In this document: positions 8,681 to 17,210 of the stretch, one piece after another | Layout of the letters: every line of letters begins with the position of its first letter | Position numbering within the stretch: position 1 is the stretch's first letter | Assembly (NCBI RefSeq): GCF_024742075.1 | Contig: NZ_JANSGD010000002.1 | Location: forward strand, 238,675-302,674 | Length of the DNA: 64,000 nt | From: Facklamia sp. 7083-14-GEN3 | Lineage (GTDB): Bacteria; Bacillota; Bacilli; Lactobacillales; Aerococcaceae | Direction: 5' to 3' | Translations under genes and position numbers: made by a program | The notes under the pieces: model-generated | The model's input: the letters and a program-made list of their open reading frames with translations, nothing else | Databases searched by the model: none | What the model was told of the DNA's origin: nothing

Positions 8681-9511
8681 CTACTGACTAAAATTAAGGG
8701 ATTCTAACAATATTTCTCTTTCATTTCTTGTTTGGGTGCCAGATAGATTAAGTGTTTCTGGTTTTTGACCCTTTTGAAGATTATAGTAGAGAATAAATTT
8801 TAAAAAATGATCGAAACTAATGTTACTTTTCACAAAATAATCCGTTTGATTTAATTCTTTGGCTAGTTTTAAGAAGTGACGATAATCCATTAAATTATCA
8901 GCCATAAGTTGACTTCTCTTTTGAGCTGGTAAATTCTCAATAATAATATCTTCAAATAACACTCCATTAGCATTAATTTTTGCAACTTCTTCTAAACTAT
9001 CTAAATCTAAGATAATTAAAAAATCAATGGGTAAATTGTATGATTTCGTCAATTGTTCAACTAAGGCTAATTCTCCTTGCTTTAAACCATACTCTCTGAT
9101 GGTTTTTGGAGCTTGAGAATCTGATATAAATAAGTCTAATTGTGGATCGATATTGACTTGCACGATCTTTTCTTGATTATAATCCCATACATAATAAGTT
9201 AATTCAGTAATTCTTTTCTCGCCAATCCGCCCTGTTTGGCTATAATCATAACTCAAAACTAAGAGCTCGATACCATCTTTGGCTAGTTCACTAAAAGACT
9301 TGCCTTTATTTTCTAATAGTTCTTGTCCAATACTGTAGTGTTGCCATTCAGAAGAGTCCTGTACAAAGGTAGTTTGGAAAGAGTCTTTTAGATTATTAAG
9401 ATAGCCGAAAAAAAGAAAACTAGAAAAAACTAAAAGAATCATCACAAGAAAAAAGACCAAAAGTCTTTTTGAAAAAAAAGGACGTTTGTCTGTTTTCTGT
9501 TCTGGAAACAT
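8681..9511 (-). CDS. Membrane-anchored LytR-CpsA-Psr-like protein lacking the catalytic signature
   Basis: A 276-aa protein with a basic N-terminus and one membrane helix (about residues 15-36), then an extracellular domain. The domain follows the LCP layout: IELLVLSYDY, then a TGRIGEKRITE segment in place of the usual GRSDT, then EYGLKQGELALVEQL and LPIDFLIILDLDSLEEVA, matching the usual GGPELAVKTVE and IDYYVVVDFDGF elements. The hallmark SIPRD motif is replaced by VNIDP near residue 119. LCP enzymes attach polysaccharides or teichoic acids to peptidoglycan; this one may be a non-catalytic relative that binds polyprenyl-linked polymer. Start has GGAGGAAGCAA. Family assignment is inferred from motif order. 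Confidence 0.6.
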   Translation of the reverse strand: MFPEQKTDKRPFFSKRLLVFFLVMILLVFSSFLFFGYLNNLKDSFQTTFVQDSSEWQHYSIGQELLENKGKSFSELAKDGIELLVLSYDYSQTGRIGEKRITELTYYVWDYNQEKIVQVNIDPQLDLFISDSQAPKTIREYGLKQGELALVEQLTKSYNLPIDFLIILDLDSLEEVAKINANGVLFEDIIIENLPAQKRSQLMADNLMDYRHFLKLAKELNQTDYFVKSNISFDHFLKFILYYNLQKGQKPETLNLSGTQTRNEREILLESLNFSQ

Positions 9512-9535
9512 TTGCTTCCTCCATTCAAATTATCA

Positions 9536-10546
9536 TTAAAAACCCTCTGGGTTCTTTTTTTGCCAATTCCAAGAATCTAAGCACATAGCATATAAGTCTT
9601 TTTGAGCCTTCCAATTTAGCTCTTTATTAGCCCTCTCAGAATTGGCATAAGCAATTGCGATATCCCCTGACCGACGATCCACAATTTGATAAGGTATATG
9701 AACTTGGTTGGCTTCTTCAAATGTATGAATCAAATCTAGGACAGAATAACCTTGACCGGTTCCCAAATTAAATATTGCTACTCCCTTATTTTTTAGATTG
9801 TGGCTAATCGCTTTTTGATGGCCTTGAGCAAGATCTACTACATGAATATAATCGCGCACACCTGTTCCATCGTGTGTTGGATAATCATTACCAAACACTT
9901 GCAATTCACGGCGCTTGCCGATTGCTACTTGAGTGATATAAGGCATTAAATTGTTAGGAATCCCCTGAGGATCTTCACCAATCAAGCCAGAATGATGTGC
10001 TCCGATAGGATTAAAATAACGTAATAGAGTCACTGACCACTCTGAATCTGAGCGCGATAAGTCTTGCAATATTTTTTCTAAGACTAATTTTGTATAGCCA
10101 TAAGGATTACTGGCCTCACCTGTCGGCATTGATTCATCAAATGGCGCTTTATGAGTTTCGCCATATACAGTTGCTGAGGATGAGAAAATAATGTTTTTCA
10201 CTTGGTTTTCTTGCATGACTTCGAGCAAGGCAATCGTACCACTAAGGTTATTATGATAGTACTTTAATGGTTGTTCAACGGATTCACCAACAGCTTTATA
10301 GCCAGCAAAATGAATGACTAAATCAACAGAGTGATTTTTAAAAATTTGATCCATTGCCTGCTTATCTTCAATGTTTTTTTGATAAAAGGTCACTTTTTTA
10401 CCGGTGATTGTTTGAATGCGATTTAAAACCTCTGGTTTTGAATTTGAAAAATTATCTACAACGATTACTTCTTGAGCATCATTTAATAGTTCAATGACTG
10501 TGTGACTGCCTATATATCCTGTTCCACCTGTTACTAAGATTGACAT
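9536..10546 (-). CDS. galE: UDP-glucose 4-epimerase
   Basis: Short-chain dehydrogenase of 336 aa interconverting UDP-Glc/UDP-Gal, possibly also the HexNAc forms. The NAD motif is VTGGTGYIGSHT (residues 5-16), the catalytic Ser is in SSSATVYG (about 121-128), and Tyr/Lys is YGYTK near 150. The C-terminal NLGTGQGYSVLDLI and RRSGDIAIAYA are typical of GalE. It is the first gene of the minus-strand polysaccharide operon and likely supplies a galactosyl donor. The ATG has GGAGGCTATGT upstream, and an extended -10 promoter lies 40 bp upstream. Confidence 0.94.
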   Translation of the reverse strand: MSILVTGGTGYIGSHTVIELLNDAQEVIVVDNFSNSKPEVLNRIQTITGKKVTFYQKNIEDKQAMDQIFKNHSVDLVIHFAGYKAVGESVEQPLKYYHNNLSGTIALLEVMQENQVKNIIFSSSATVYGETHKAPFDESMPTGEASNPYGYTKLVLEKILQDLSRSDSEWSVTLLRYFNPIGAHHSGLIGEDPQGIPNNLMPYITQVAIGKRRELQVFGNDYPTHDGTGVRDYIHVVDLAQGHQKAISHNLKNKGVAIFNLGTGQGYSVLDLIHTFEEANQVHIPYQIVDRRSGDIAIAYANSERANKELNWKAQKDLYAMCLDSWNWQKKNPEGF

Positions 10547-10584
10547 ACATAGCCTCCATCCTAATCTTAATAATATTCTGATTA

Positions 10585-10615
10585 ATTATAGCATAACAAA
10601 TCTAGCTATATTCAA
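10585..10615 (-). promoter_or_regulatory. Promoter of the polysaccharide operon
   Basis: On the minus strand TTGAAT and TATAAT are separated by 19 bp, and the -10 is preceded by TGC, an extended -10. The spacer is long, so the extended -10 may carry most of the strength. It is the only good promoter seen between galE and flavodoxin in that direction. Confidence 0.6.
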
Positions 10616-10669
10616 TCTTCATAATTTCTTCCTAAATTTACTCTTATTAGTTGCACCATAGGAATTGAG

Positions 10670-10699
10670 TTCCACAATTGTTACGAAATTTGATATAAT
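10670..10699 (+). promoter_or_regulatory. Promoter of the flavodoxin operon
   Basis: TTCCAC and a perfect TATAAT are separated by 18 bp, about 40 bp before the flavodoxin start codon. A short GGAA/TTCC dyad overlaps the -35. Confidence 0.6.
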
Positions 10700-10739
10700 A
10701 ACTCAAGGTTTAAACAACTTAACCTTAAGGGGGAATATA

Positions 10740-11189
10740 ATGGCAGAGGCATTAATCATTTTTGCAAGTCTTACTGGAAACACCGAAGAAATGGCTGATA
10801 TTATTGCTGAGCGTCTTGAAACACATGGTATTACTACTGATGTGGTTGAAGTCATGCAAGCAGATGCAGAAGATTTTTTAGAATATGATGCTGTATTAAT
10901 TGGCTCTTATACATACGGAGTCGATGGCGTACTACCTGACGAAATGCTCGATTTTTATGAAGATCTGGGTGAGTTAGATTTATCAGATAAAGTCTTTGGC
11001 GTTTTTGGTTCAGGCGATACTTACTATGAAGTCTTTTGTGGTGCTGTCGATCACTTTGAAAAGCAATTTTTAAAGGTAGGCGCTCAAGCGGGTGGTCCAT
11101 CATGTAAAATTAATTTAAATGCCGAAGGTGAGGACATTGAACGTCTTCAAGCTTTAGCTGATGGTATTGCTGAAAAAATAAATCAATAA
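10740..11189 (+). CDS. Flavodoxin
   Basis: Small FMN electron carrier of 149 aa. The phosphate-binding loop is SLTGNTEEMA (residues about 9-18). GSYTYGVDGVLPDEM (near 57) supplies one isoalloxazine-stacking loop, and FGSGDTYYEVFCGAVD (near 90) is the second, typical of short-chain flavodoxins. The ATG at 10740 follows AAGGGGGAATAT. An open frame reaches upstream to 10665, but it overlaps the promoter and lacks a ribosome site. It heads a plus-strand operon with an aminopeptidase, a small membrane protein and a glycosyltransferase; no obvious redox partner is nearby. Confidence 0.92.
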   Translation: MAEALIIFASLTGNTEEMADIIAERLETHGITTDVVEVMQADAEDFLEYDAVLIGSYTYGVDGVLPDEMLDFYEDLGELDLSDKVFGVFGSGDTYYEVFCGAVDHFEKQFLKVGAQAGGPSCKINLNAEGEDIERLQALADGIAEKINQ

Positions 11190-11204
11190 GGAAAGAGGTA
11201 TGCT

Positions 11205-12446
11205 ATGGCTTTAAAAAACTTTGATCAACTTCTTGAAAAATATGCAAACTTAATCGTCAATAAAGGAATTGCGGTTAGTAAAGAAGATTATATTTTAATT
11301 TTCGCTGACCTTGACCAAGCTCCATTAGTTCGCTTAGTGACTGAAGCTGCTTATAAAGCAGGTGCTAAATTTGTTAAAGTAAATTGGGCAGACGACGCAT
11401 TAACTCGTCTTCATTTTACTCATCAATCTGAAGAAACACTGACCGATATTCCACAATTTAAGGTTGAGGAAGGCAATTACTTTGTAGAAAAAAGAGCTAA
11501 ACGCATCTCACTACGTTCAAGTGATCCAAATGTTCTTAAAGGAATTGACCCTGCAAAAATAAATGCAGCAAACCGTGCTTCATCTCAAGCTATGAAAGAT
11601 GTACGTATTGCGACACAATCAAATCTTGTTTCATGGTTGGTTGTTGCAGGTGCAGGTAAAGAATGGGCAGCTCTTGTGTTCCCTGAACTAAAAACTTCCG
11701 AAGAACAAGTTGATGCTTTATGGGATCAAATCTTCAAAACAACTCGTATCTATGAAGAAGATCCAATTAAAGCTTGGGATGAACACGAAGAACGTCTTAG
11801 CGAAAAAGCGCGCTTCCTAAATGAACAACAATTCGACCAGTTGCATTATACAGGACCTGGAACTGATTTCACTGTCGGCTTACCTAAAAACCATGTCTGG
11901 GAAAGTGCCGGATCACTTAATGAAAAAGGCGAAGTCTTTATTGCTAACATGCCTACAGAAGAAGTCTTTACTGCTCCAGATTCAAGACGTGCAGAGGGCT
12001 ATATTTCTTCTTCTAAACCACTAGCTTATGGTGGCACTGTAATTGATGGAATGAAATTCACTTTCAAAGACGGTAAAGTTACCGAAGTATCAGCCAAAGA
12101 AGGTGAAGAAACCTTACGTCAACTGGTAAAGGAAAATGAGGGTTCTGATTCCTTAGGTGAAGTAGCACTTGTTCCGCATCAATCACCAATTTCTCAATCG
12201 GGCATTATCTTCTTTAATACTCTATTTGACGAAAATGCTTCTAATCATATCGCATTAGGACAAGCCTATGCTACCTCAGTAAGAAACGGTGCAAAAATGA
12301 GTCAAGAAGAGCTAAAAGAAGTGGGACTTAACCGCTCGAATGTTCACGTGGACTTTATGGTAGGAAATGCGGAAATGGATGTTGATGGAATTGCAGCAGA
12401 TGGTACTGTTACACCAATCTTCCGTAAAGGGGAATGGGCATTTTAA
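11205..12446 (+). CDS. M29-family aminopeptidase (AmpS/PepS type)
   Basis: Cytosolic metallo-aminopeptidase of 413 aa, a normal length for the M29 family (PepS, AmpS, aminopeptidase T). Recognisable segments are the N-terminal LIVNKGIAVSKEDYILI, NMPTEEVFTAPD near residue 248 and EGYISSSKPLAYGG near 265. The metal-site region continues with GEVALVPHQSPISQ near 320, NEGSD before it, and the C-terminal HVDFMVGNAEMDVDGI. It lies 15 bp after flavodoxin with a close AGAGGT site. It probably trims peptides in amino-acid supply. Substrate preference is not visible. Confidence 0.9.
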   Translation: MALKNFDQLLEKYANLIVNKGIAVSKEDYILIFADLDQAPLVRLVTEAAYKAGAKFVKVNWADDALTRLHFTHQSEETLTDIPQFKVEEGNYFVEKRAKRISLRSSDPNVLKGIDPAKINAANRASSQAMKDVRIATQSNLVSWLVVAGAGKEWAALVFPELKTSEEQVDALWDQIFKTTRIYEEDPIKAWDEHEERLSEKARFLNEQQFDQLHYTGPGTDFTVGLPKNHVWESAGSLNEKGEVFIANMPTEEVFTAPDSRRAEGYISSSKPLAYGGTVIDGMKFTFKDGKVTEVSAKEGEETLRQLVKENEGSDSLGEVALVPHQSPISQSGIIFFNTLFDENASNHIALGQAYATSVRNGAKMSQEELKEVGLNRSNVHVDFMVGNAEMDVDGIAADGTVTPIFRKGEWAF

Positions 12447-12470
12447 TCAATTTAGAAGGAGGCGATAAGG

Positions 12471-12743
12471 ATGGTAACCCCTTCAAACTTCAATACAAAT
12501 TTTGAAGAAGAAATAACCAAACACATTGAAGAAATAGATCGACGGGTAGACCGAACTGGTTGGCCGCTTCTAATCATTGGCGTCATTATTTTCTTCTTAC
12601 TTGTTTATCTATCTGTAAAAGCTTTTTCAATTCCAACGACGAAAGAATATGAAGGCAGCCAAGCCGCCATGAATCAAAAAGTTGAAGATTTAGAAAATCG
12701 ACTTTCTTCATTAGAAGCCCTTATCGAAGAAGGACAAGAGTAG
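12471..12743 (+). CDS. Small single-pass membrane protein with C-terminal coiled coil
   Basis: A 90-aa protein of unknown function. An acidic N-terminal helix rich in Glu is followed by one clear membrane segment (about residues 31-52, WPLLIIGVIIFFLLVYLSV). The C-terminal region, AAMNQKVEDLENRLSSLEAL, has heptad-like leucine spacing, suggesting a coiled coil. It starts with ATG 9 bp after a strong AGAAGGAGGCGAT site. It sits between an aminopeptidase and a glycosyltransferase, 5 bp before the latter. It may be a scaffold or envelope subunit, but no family was recognised. Confidence 0.7.
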   Translation: MVTPSNFNTNFEEEITKHIEEIDRRVDRTGWPLLIIGVIIFFLLVYLSVKAFSIPTTKEYEGSQAAMNQKVEDLENRLSSLEALIEEGQE

Positions 12744-12748
12744 ATAGC

Positions 12749-13861
12749 ATGGATATTTTACATATTAATTCCTATTTCTCAACTTCTGGTTTATTTAAAC
12801 AAATCTATGATCGTCAAGTAAAACAGGGACATAAATTAGAAGTTTATGTCCCTATTTCTCATCAATTTCCTCAAGAAAGAGTGGCAGCTAGTGGAGATTA
12901 CTTGAACCTATCTAGAAATCACGATCAATGGATGCGCTGGATTTTTCCACTTAAACACCATAAGATTTGGAAAGATTTAAAAGAAACATACAGTTTAGAT
13001 AACTTTGAGCTGATTCATGCGCATTCACTCTTTTCAAATGGTTGGCTAGCTAGACAAGTTTATCTGAATTATCAGGTTCCCTATATTGTTGCTGTACGCA
13101 ATGCGGACCTGCATACTTTTTTTGAAAAAATGCCCTGGATGCGCAAAGTGGGCTTAGATATTATGCGTGATGCCAAGCAGATTATCTTTATTTCACAGAA
13201 TACTTATCAACAGGTCTTTAATCGCTTTATACCTGCCAAAGATTTGGATAGCCTCAAAGCAAAAAGCCAGGTCCTTGCAAATGGAATTGATGATTATTGG
13301 CATAACAATCGCTTTAATGAAAAGAAATTTGTGTGTCATCAGCCGCTTCGTATTGTAACCGCCGGTAAAGTTTCTTCCGGTAAACGCTTTGTTGAATTAG
13401 CTAAAATGATCGAGCATTTTTCAAAAAATTACCAAGCAGCAGAGCTACATATTGCTGGTCCCAACTGGGATGCTAAAATTCTCAAGCAACTTCAAACAAT
13501 GGACCATGTTACCTATCATGGTTCTTTAAATAAAGCTGAAATGGTCAATTTATATCGTTCAATGGATCTTTTCGCCCTACTATCTTTCCCTGAAACCTTT
13601 GGATTGGTTTATCCAGAAGCAATGAGTCAGGGGTTGCCGGTAATCTATACTCAAAACGAAGGGTTCGACTCCTTTTTTGAAAATTACCATGTAGGCGTTT
13701 CTGTGGATCGATTTGATCAAACAGCTTTCGAGCAAGCAGTTCTTTATATTTCAAACCATTATGAACGTTTGTCTAAAGATGCCTTAGATGCAATCAACTA
13801 TTTCAAATGGGATGAAATTGTTAGCCGCTATGAAAAACTCTATCAATCTATTGTTTCCTAA
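12749..13861 (+). CDS. Family 4 glycosyltransferase
   Basis: GT-B glycosyltransferase of 370 aa. The N-terminal acceptor domain starts DILHINSYFSTSGLFKQIYD and the middle has LIHAHSLFSNGWLA near residue 88. The C-terminal donor domain shows VTAGKVSSGKRFVELA near 205, LHIAGPNWD near 235, and SFPETFGLVYPEAMSQGLPVIY near 278-299. It lies outside the main polysaccharide operon but only 3 kb away and on the opposite strand. It may add a side branch or make a separate glycolipid. Donor and acceptor unknown. Confidence 0.86.
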   Translation: MDILHINSYFSTSGLFKQIYDRQVKQGHKLEVYVPISHQFPQERVAASGDYLNLSRNHDQWMRWIFPLKHHKIWKDLKETYSLDNFELIHAHSLFSNGWLARQVYLNYQVPYIVAVRNADLHTFFEKMPWMRKVGLDIMRDAKQIIFISQNTYQQVFNRFIPAKDLDSLKAKSQVLANGIDDYWHNNRFNEKKFVCHQPLRIVTAGKVSSGKRFVELAKMIEHFSKNYQAAELHIAGPNWDAKILKQLQTMDHVTYHGSLNKAEMVNLYRSMDLFALLSFPETFGLVYPEAMSQGLPVIYTQNEGFDSFFENYHVGVSVDRFDQTAFEQAVLYISNHYERLSKDALDAINYFKWDEIVSRYEKLYQSIVS

Positions 13862-13872
13862 AGTTTTTCAAT

Positions 13873-13910
13873 AAAAAAACAAGGTCTAGTTAACTAGACC
13901 TTGTTTTTTT
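13873..13910. terminator. Bidirectional intrinsic terminator
   Basis: A perfect palindrome (AACAAGGTCTAGTT and its complement, with no loop spacer) flanked by A and T runs. It ends the plus-strand glycosyltransferase gene and the convergent map gene. Confidence 0.92.
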
Positions 13911-13919
13911 GAATTTATA

Positions 13920-14678
13920 TTATATTTCATTTTCTTGTTGAGTCAATAAGATAGGTCCGTCTGGCCCAATTGCTAGTGAGTGCTCATACTGAGCACAGTA
14001 TCCACCATCTCTCGTTCTGGCCGTCCAGCCGTTTGCATCCATTTTCATTTTCCAATCTCCTGTAGTTACCATGGGTTCAATCGTAATTGTCATGCCCTCT
14101 TTTAATCGAAGTCCCCTACCTTTTAAACCATAGTGTGGAACAGCTGGTTCTTCGTGTATAGTAGGGCCAATGCCATGGCCAACAAAGTCACGAACAACAC
14201 CGAATCCCTCTCCTTCCACATGCGTTTGAATAGCATGTCCAATATCACCTATACGATTCCCTACCTTAGCTTGTTCAATACCGCGATATAAAGCTTCTTT
14301 GGTAACTTCCATTAATCGTTTATGTTCTGGACTAATTTCGCCAATTGCATAACACCAACAAGAATCAGAAATTGCTCCATTCAAGTCAACACAAAAGTCA
14401 ACCTTAACTATATCTCCGGCTTTTAAGATACGATTGGACGGGAAACCATGACATATTTCATCATTAACACTGGTACAAGTAGCGTATTTATAACCTTCAT
14501 AGCCTATTTGAGCAGCGACCGCTCCAGCCGCTTCAATTTTATTTTGAACAAATTGGTCAATTTGGTTGGTTGTTACCCCTTCTTTTATAAAGTCTCGTAA
14601 AGCTACATGGATATCAGATAGAACTTTTCCTGATTCTTTCATGGCTTGAATTTCTCTTTCGGATTTAAGTGTTATCAT
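13920..14678 (-). CDS. map: Methionine aminopeptidase, type I
   Basis: Removes the initiator Met from nascent proteins (M24A, two metal ions). The chosen ATG (252 aa) has AGAAGG seven bases upstream; an in-frame extension lacks this. The metal-ligand pattern is intact: VDFCVDLNGAISDSC (two Asp) near residue 97, FVGHGIGPTIHEEPAVPHYG (His) near 168-187, TIEPMV (Glu) and YEHSLAIG (Glu) near the end. The substrate-binding His is in CHGFP near 77. It is convergent with a glycosyltransferase and follows the thioesterase gene. Confidence 0.95.
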   Translation of the reverse strand: MITLKSEREIQAMKESGKVLSDIHVALRDFIKEGVTTNQIDQFVQNKIEAAGAVAAQIGYEGYKYATCTSVNDEICHGFPSNRILKAGDIVKVDFCVDLNGAISDSCWCYAIGEISPEHKRLMEVTKEALYRGIEQAKVGNRIGDIGHAIQTHVEGEGFGVVRDFVGHGIGPTIHEEPAVPHYGLKGRGLRLKEGMTITIEPMVTTGDWKMKMDANGWTARTRDGGYCAQYEHSLAIGPDGPILLTQQENEI

Positions 14679-14723
14679 TAATAACCTTCTTTCTACTTTC
14701 ATTATCAAATCTATTATAACGAA

Positions 14724-15515
14724 TTAAAGTTCTTTTTTCAGCCATTCAATCTCTATTCGAGCCGCTTCTTGCTGAATGGTATCATTGTAAATTGTTTGAT
14801 AGGTTATTACTTTATCGGCTTCGGTTCGCGTCTCTAACTTGACATTAGCCTCTGTACGAATCTTCACCTGGTGTTCTCTAAGCAACTCTCGACCATACTT
14901 AATCGCTAAGTTTTTTATATAATAATTATTTTGTAACCAAATAGGTAGATTACTAATAGACCAATTTATATAAACAAGATTATTAACATGATTATTAAAA
15001 TCAATATCTTTATCTATTATGACTTGATCATTTTCTTGACAAAAAGTTATATCCTCTGGAAAGGTAAGTTTTATCTTTTTAACATGCTGATTGTGATCAA
15101 TAAGTTTTAGTTCTTCCAACATTTTATGGTTGATCCGTCCCATTTTTCTAGTTTTTAAATTAATTACCGCAAATTGAATTTGACACTCTAACAAAAGATG
15201 GTCTTTAGACCTTATCTCAAACCACCGCTCTAATAGAAAACGATTGGCCTGAATAATTTTGGTCTTAATCTCAATTATATCACCATATCGAGGCAATTGA
15301 TTAACAATACATACGTTTTGCGTAATTACCCAACTTTCATCCTGTCCTAGGATAGTGTCAGTTTGATCAAATTGATTAAACTGCTCATGATTAGTCGACG
15401 TTTCTAAAATCGCTTCTAATAGTTTAGTAAAATTATTACTTTTATGTTCTCGATCGATGAACCAATCTGAATTTATTTTAAATGTTTGAGTATAAGAAGG
15501 TACTTTTTCTGACAA
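14724..15515 (-). CDS. Acyl-ACP thioesterase (FatA/FatB-type)
   Basis: Predicted to hydrolyse acyl-ACP to release free fatty acid. It has the double hot-dog layout of the bacterial FAT family: the N-terminal half contains ITQNVCIVNQLPRYGDII and FAVINLKTRKMGRI, and the second half the active-site helix region DIDFNNHVNNLVYINW near residue 170. Length is 263 aa. The start codon is TTG with a strong AAAGGAGGAATATAA upstream. It lies 45 bp before map on the minus strand. Chain-length specificity is not predictable. Confidence 0.85.
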   Translation of the reverse strand: MSEKVPSYTQTFKINSDWFIDREHKSNNFTKLLEAILETSTNHEQFNQFDQTDTILGQDESWVITQNVCIVNQLPRYGDIIEIKTKIIQANRFLLERWFEIRSKDHLLLECQIQFAVINLKTRKMGRINHKMLEELKLIDHNQHVKKIKLTFPEDITFCQENDQVIIDKDIDFNNHVNNLVYINWSISNLPIWLQNNYYIKNLAIKYGRELLREHQVKIRTEANVKLETRTEADKVITYQTIYNDTIQQEAARIEIEWLKKEL

Positions 15516-15551
15516 TTATATTCCTCCTTTTTTTATCAATAAAGACTCATA

Positions 15552-15583
15552 AAGAAAAAGAGGCAGATTCTATGAACCCGCCT
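15552..15583 (-). terminator. Intrinsic terminator after the GlsB-like gene
   Basis: On the minus strand AGGCGGGTTC pairs with GAATCTGCCT (10 bp including two G-U pairs, 3-nt loop), followed by CTTTTTCTTT. Confidence 0.75.
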
Positions 15584-15602
15584 AATTATTAAGCTAGTTA
15601 GC

Positions 15603-15848
15603 TTATCTAGTTTTCTTTAATACAAAAGATACCACTGCAATCAAAATAATTGCTCCAATTAATGATGGAAAAATAGCGATGTCAGATACTACCGGACCAA
15701 AATCAGAGAAAAATTGGCCACCTACCCATGATCCGATGATACCAGCAATGATATTTCCGATAACTCCACCAGGAATATCTTTACCTAAAATCATACCTGC
15801 TAACCATCCAATGATTCCTCCGACAATTAAAGTCATAATAAGTGCCAT
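15603..15848 (-). CDS. GlsB/YeaQ/YmgE-family small membrane protein
   Basis: An 81-aa hydrophobic protein of the transglycosylase-associated family. It shows the Gly-rich IVGGIIGWLAGMILG at the N-terminus, GVIGNIIAGIIGSWVGG in the middle and a final hydrophobic helix ending VLKKTR. Such proteins are membrane-associated and stress-linked in several Firmicutes; biochemical function is unknown. The chosen ATG has AGAAGG eight bases upstream. It is a single gene with its own terminator. Confidence 0.88.
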   Translation of the reverse strand: MALIMTLIVGGIIGWLAGMILGKDIPGGVIGNIIAGIIGSWVGGQFFSDFGPVVSDIAIFPSLIGAIILIAVVSFVLKKTR

Positions 15849-15961
15849 AATTATACCTTCTTTCTTTATTTCGTTTCTATGTAAATTATATAACAATTTA
15901 CTACATTTTGCGAATGTTTTGCTTTATCTTAACCTTCTTAAGAGTTTAATGAATGACTCTT

Positions 15962-17113
15962 TTATTGATTCACTAATTTATTAAAATGTGAAAGTTTTTT
16001 AGAGTTAAGATGAATAGTTTCTTCATAAAAATCCAATAACATTCTTGTAGCATTTTCCCAAGAATATTTTTCAGCTTCTCGCCGGGCTTTTAATCCCATT
16101 TCTTTAAGTTTTAAAGGTTTATCTAAAATTTTGAGAGAATCTATTAGTGATTTTGCATCCCCTGATTGATAAATCATACCTGTTTGATTAAGCGTAATTT
16201 GTTCTAAAGTAGGTCCATTCTCAGCAGCGATAACCGGGACTCCTGATGCCATCGATTCTGAGATTACTAAGCCAAAGGTCTCTGAAACAGAGGGAAATAT
16301 AAATGCGTCTCCTGTTGCATATGCCTTAGACAAGTTTTCTCCATCTAAAAAGCCAGTAAAGGTCGTTTTAGTGCCTGAAAATAATTCTTCCAAATGCTGA
16401 CGCTCCGGACCATCACCCACGATAGTTAAGCAGATATCCTCTCGGTGGGAAAAGATAGAAAGTAAGTGATCTAAATCTTTTTCAGCAGCAAGACGTCCAA
16501 CATAGACTAAAAGTTTTTGATTATCTAATCCAAAGGTCCATTGATTGTAAAAATCTTGATCAAAAAATTTAGGGTGTCTTTTATTAAGATCAATACCTCT
16601 TGGCAGAACTCCTTCTACAGCTATCCCTTTATCAATTAATTCTTCTTTCAAACTTTCTGAAACGGTAATGTTTAAGTCAGCGTCATGATGCCAAAAGCGA
16701 ATATAATCCCAAAGGATTGGTTTCAAAAGCGGTAAATTGTAATGATCAAGATAATCAGGCAGATGTGTATGATAGGAGGCTAATAGAGGAATTCCCAAAC
16801 GCTTAGCGTATTTAACAGCAGAAGTTACCATAAAAAAGGGATTGACTGCATGAATTATATCGGGATTAAAATCTTGAATAATAGCTTTCATTTTACGAGA
16901 AGGTAGCCCCCAAGGGCGCGATTTGTATAAAGGAAAGTTAAAAGAATCCATAGGTATCACTTTTACACCTTGATACTCTGTAATTCCTAAATCAGGTGAT
17001 ACCACAATCACTTCATGACCTAAGTCTTTCATTGCAGTTGTCATATGAGCAAGGCGTGTGCAAATACCATCTGTAGCGGGTACAAAAGTTTCTGTGGCTA
17101 TTAGAATTCTCAT
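15962..17113 (-). CDS. Family 4 glycosyltransferase, SQD2/MgtA-like
   Basis: GT-B glycosyltransferase of 383 aa. The N-terminus, RILIATETFVPATDGI, and the motif SYHTHLPDYL near residue 118 match the group that includes SQD2 and MgtA, which transfer sugars to lipid acceptors. The donor domain shows VYVGRLAAEKDLDHLL near 210, VGDGPERQHLEEL near 235 and FPSVSETFGLVISESMASG near 277. It is probably a membrane-associated glycolipid or cell-wall glycosyltransferase. It stands alone among housekeeping genes, so its pathway is not known. Donor is an inference from family resemblance only. Confidence 0.82.
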   Translation of the reverse strand: MRILIATETFVPATDGICTRLAHMTTAMKDLGHEVIVVSPDLGITEYQGVKVIPMDSFNFPLYKSRPWGLPSRKMKAIIQDFNPDIIHAVNPFFMVTSAVKYAKRLGIPLLASYHTHLPDYLDHYNLPLLKPILWDYIRFWHHDADLNITVSESLKEELIDKGIAVEGVLPRGIDLNKRHPKFFDQDFYNQWTFGLDNQKLLVYVGRLAAEKDLDHLLSIFSHREDICLTIVGDGPERQHLEELFSGTKTTFTGFLDGENLSKAYATGDAFIFPSVSETFGLVISESMASGVPVIAAENGPTLEQITLNQTGMIYQSGDAKSLIDSLKILDKPLKLKEMGLKARREAEKYSWENATRMLLDFYEETIHLNSKKLSHFNKLVNQ

Positions 17114-17210
17114 TTCACTACTCCTTTACCTTAATGTCCTATCTTCTTAATTATTATAACGCAAGGATAAAAAGATACTGTAAATTTATTGTAAAATTTA
17201 GGTAAAGCTT

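Noticed and set aside
10547..10739. Hidden gene in the galE-flavodoxin gap
   Set aside because: Only divergent promoters and leaders are seen; the flavodoxin frame extension upstream has no ribosome site.
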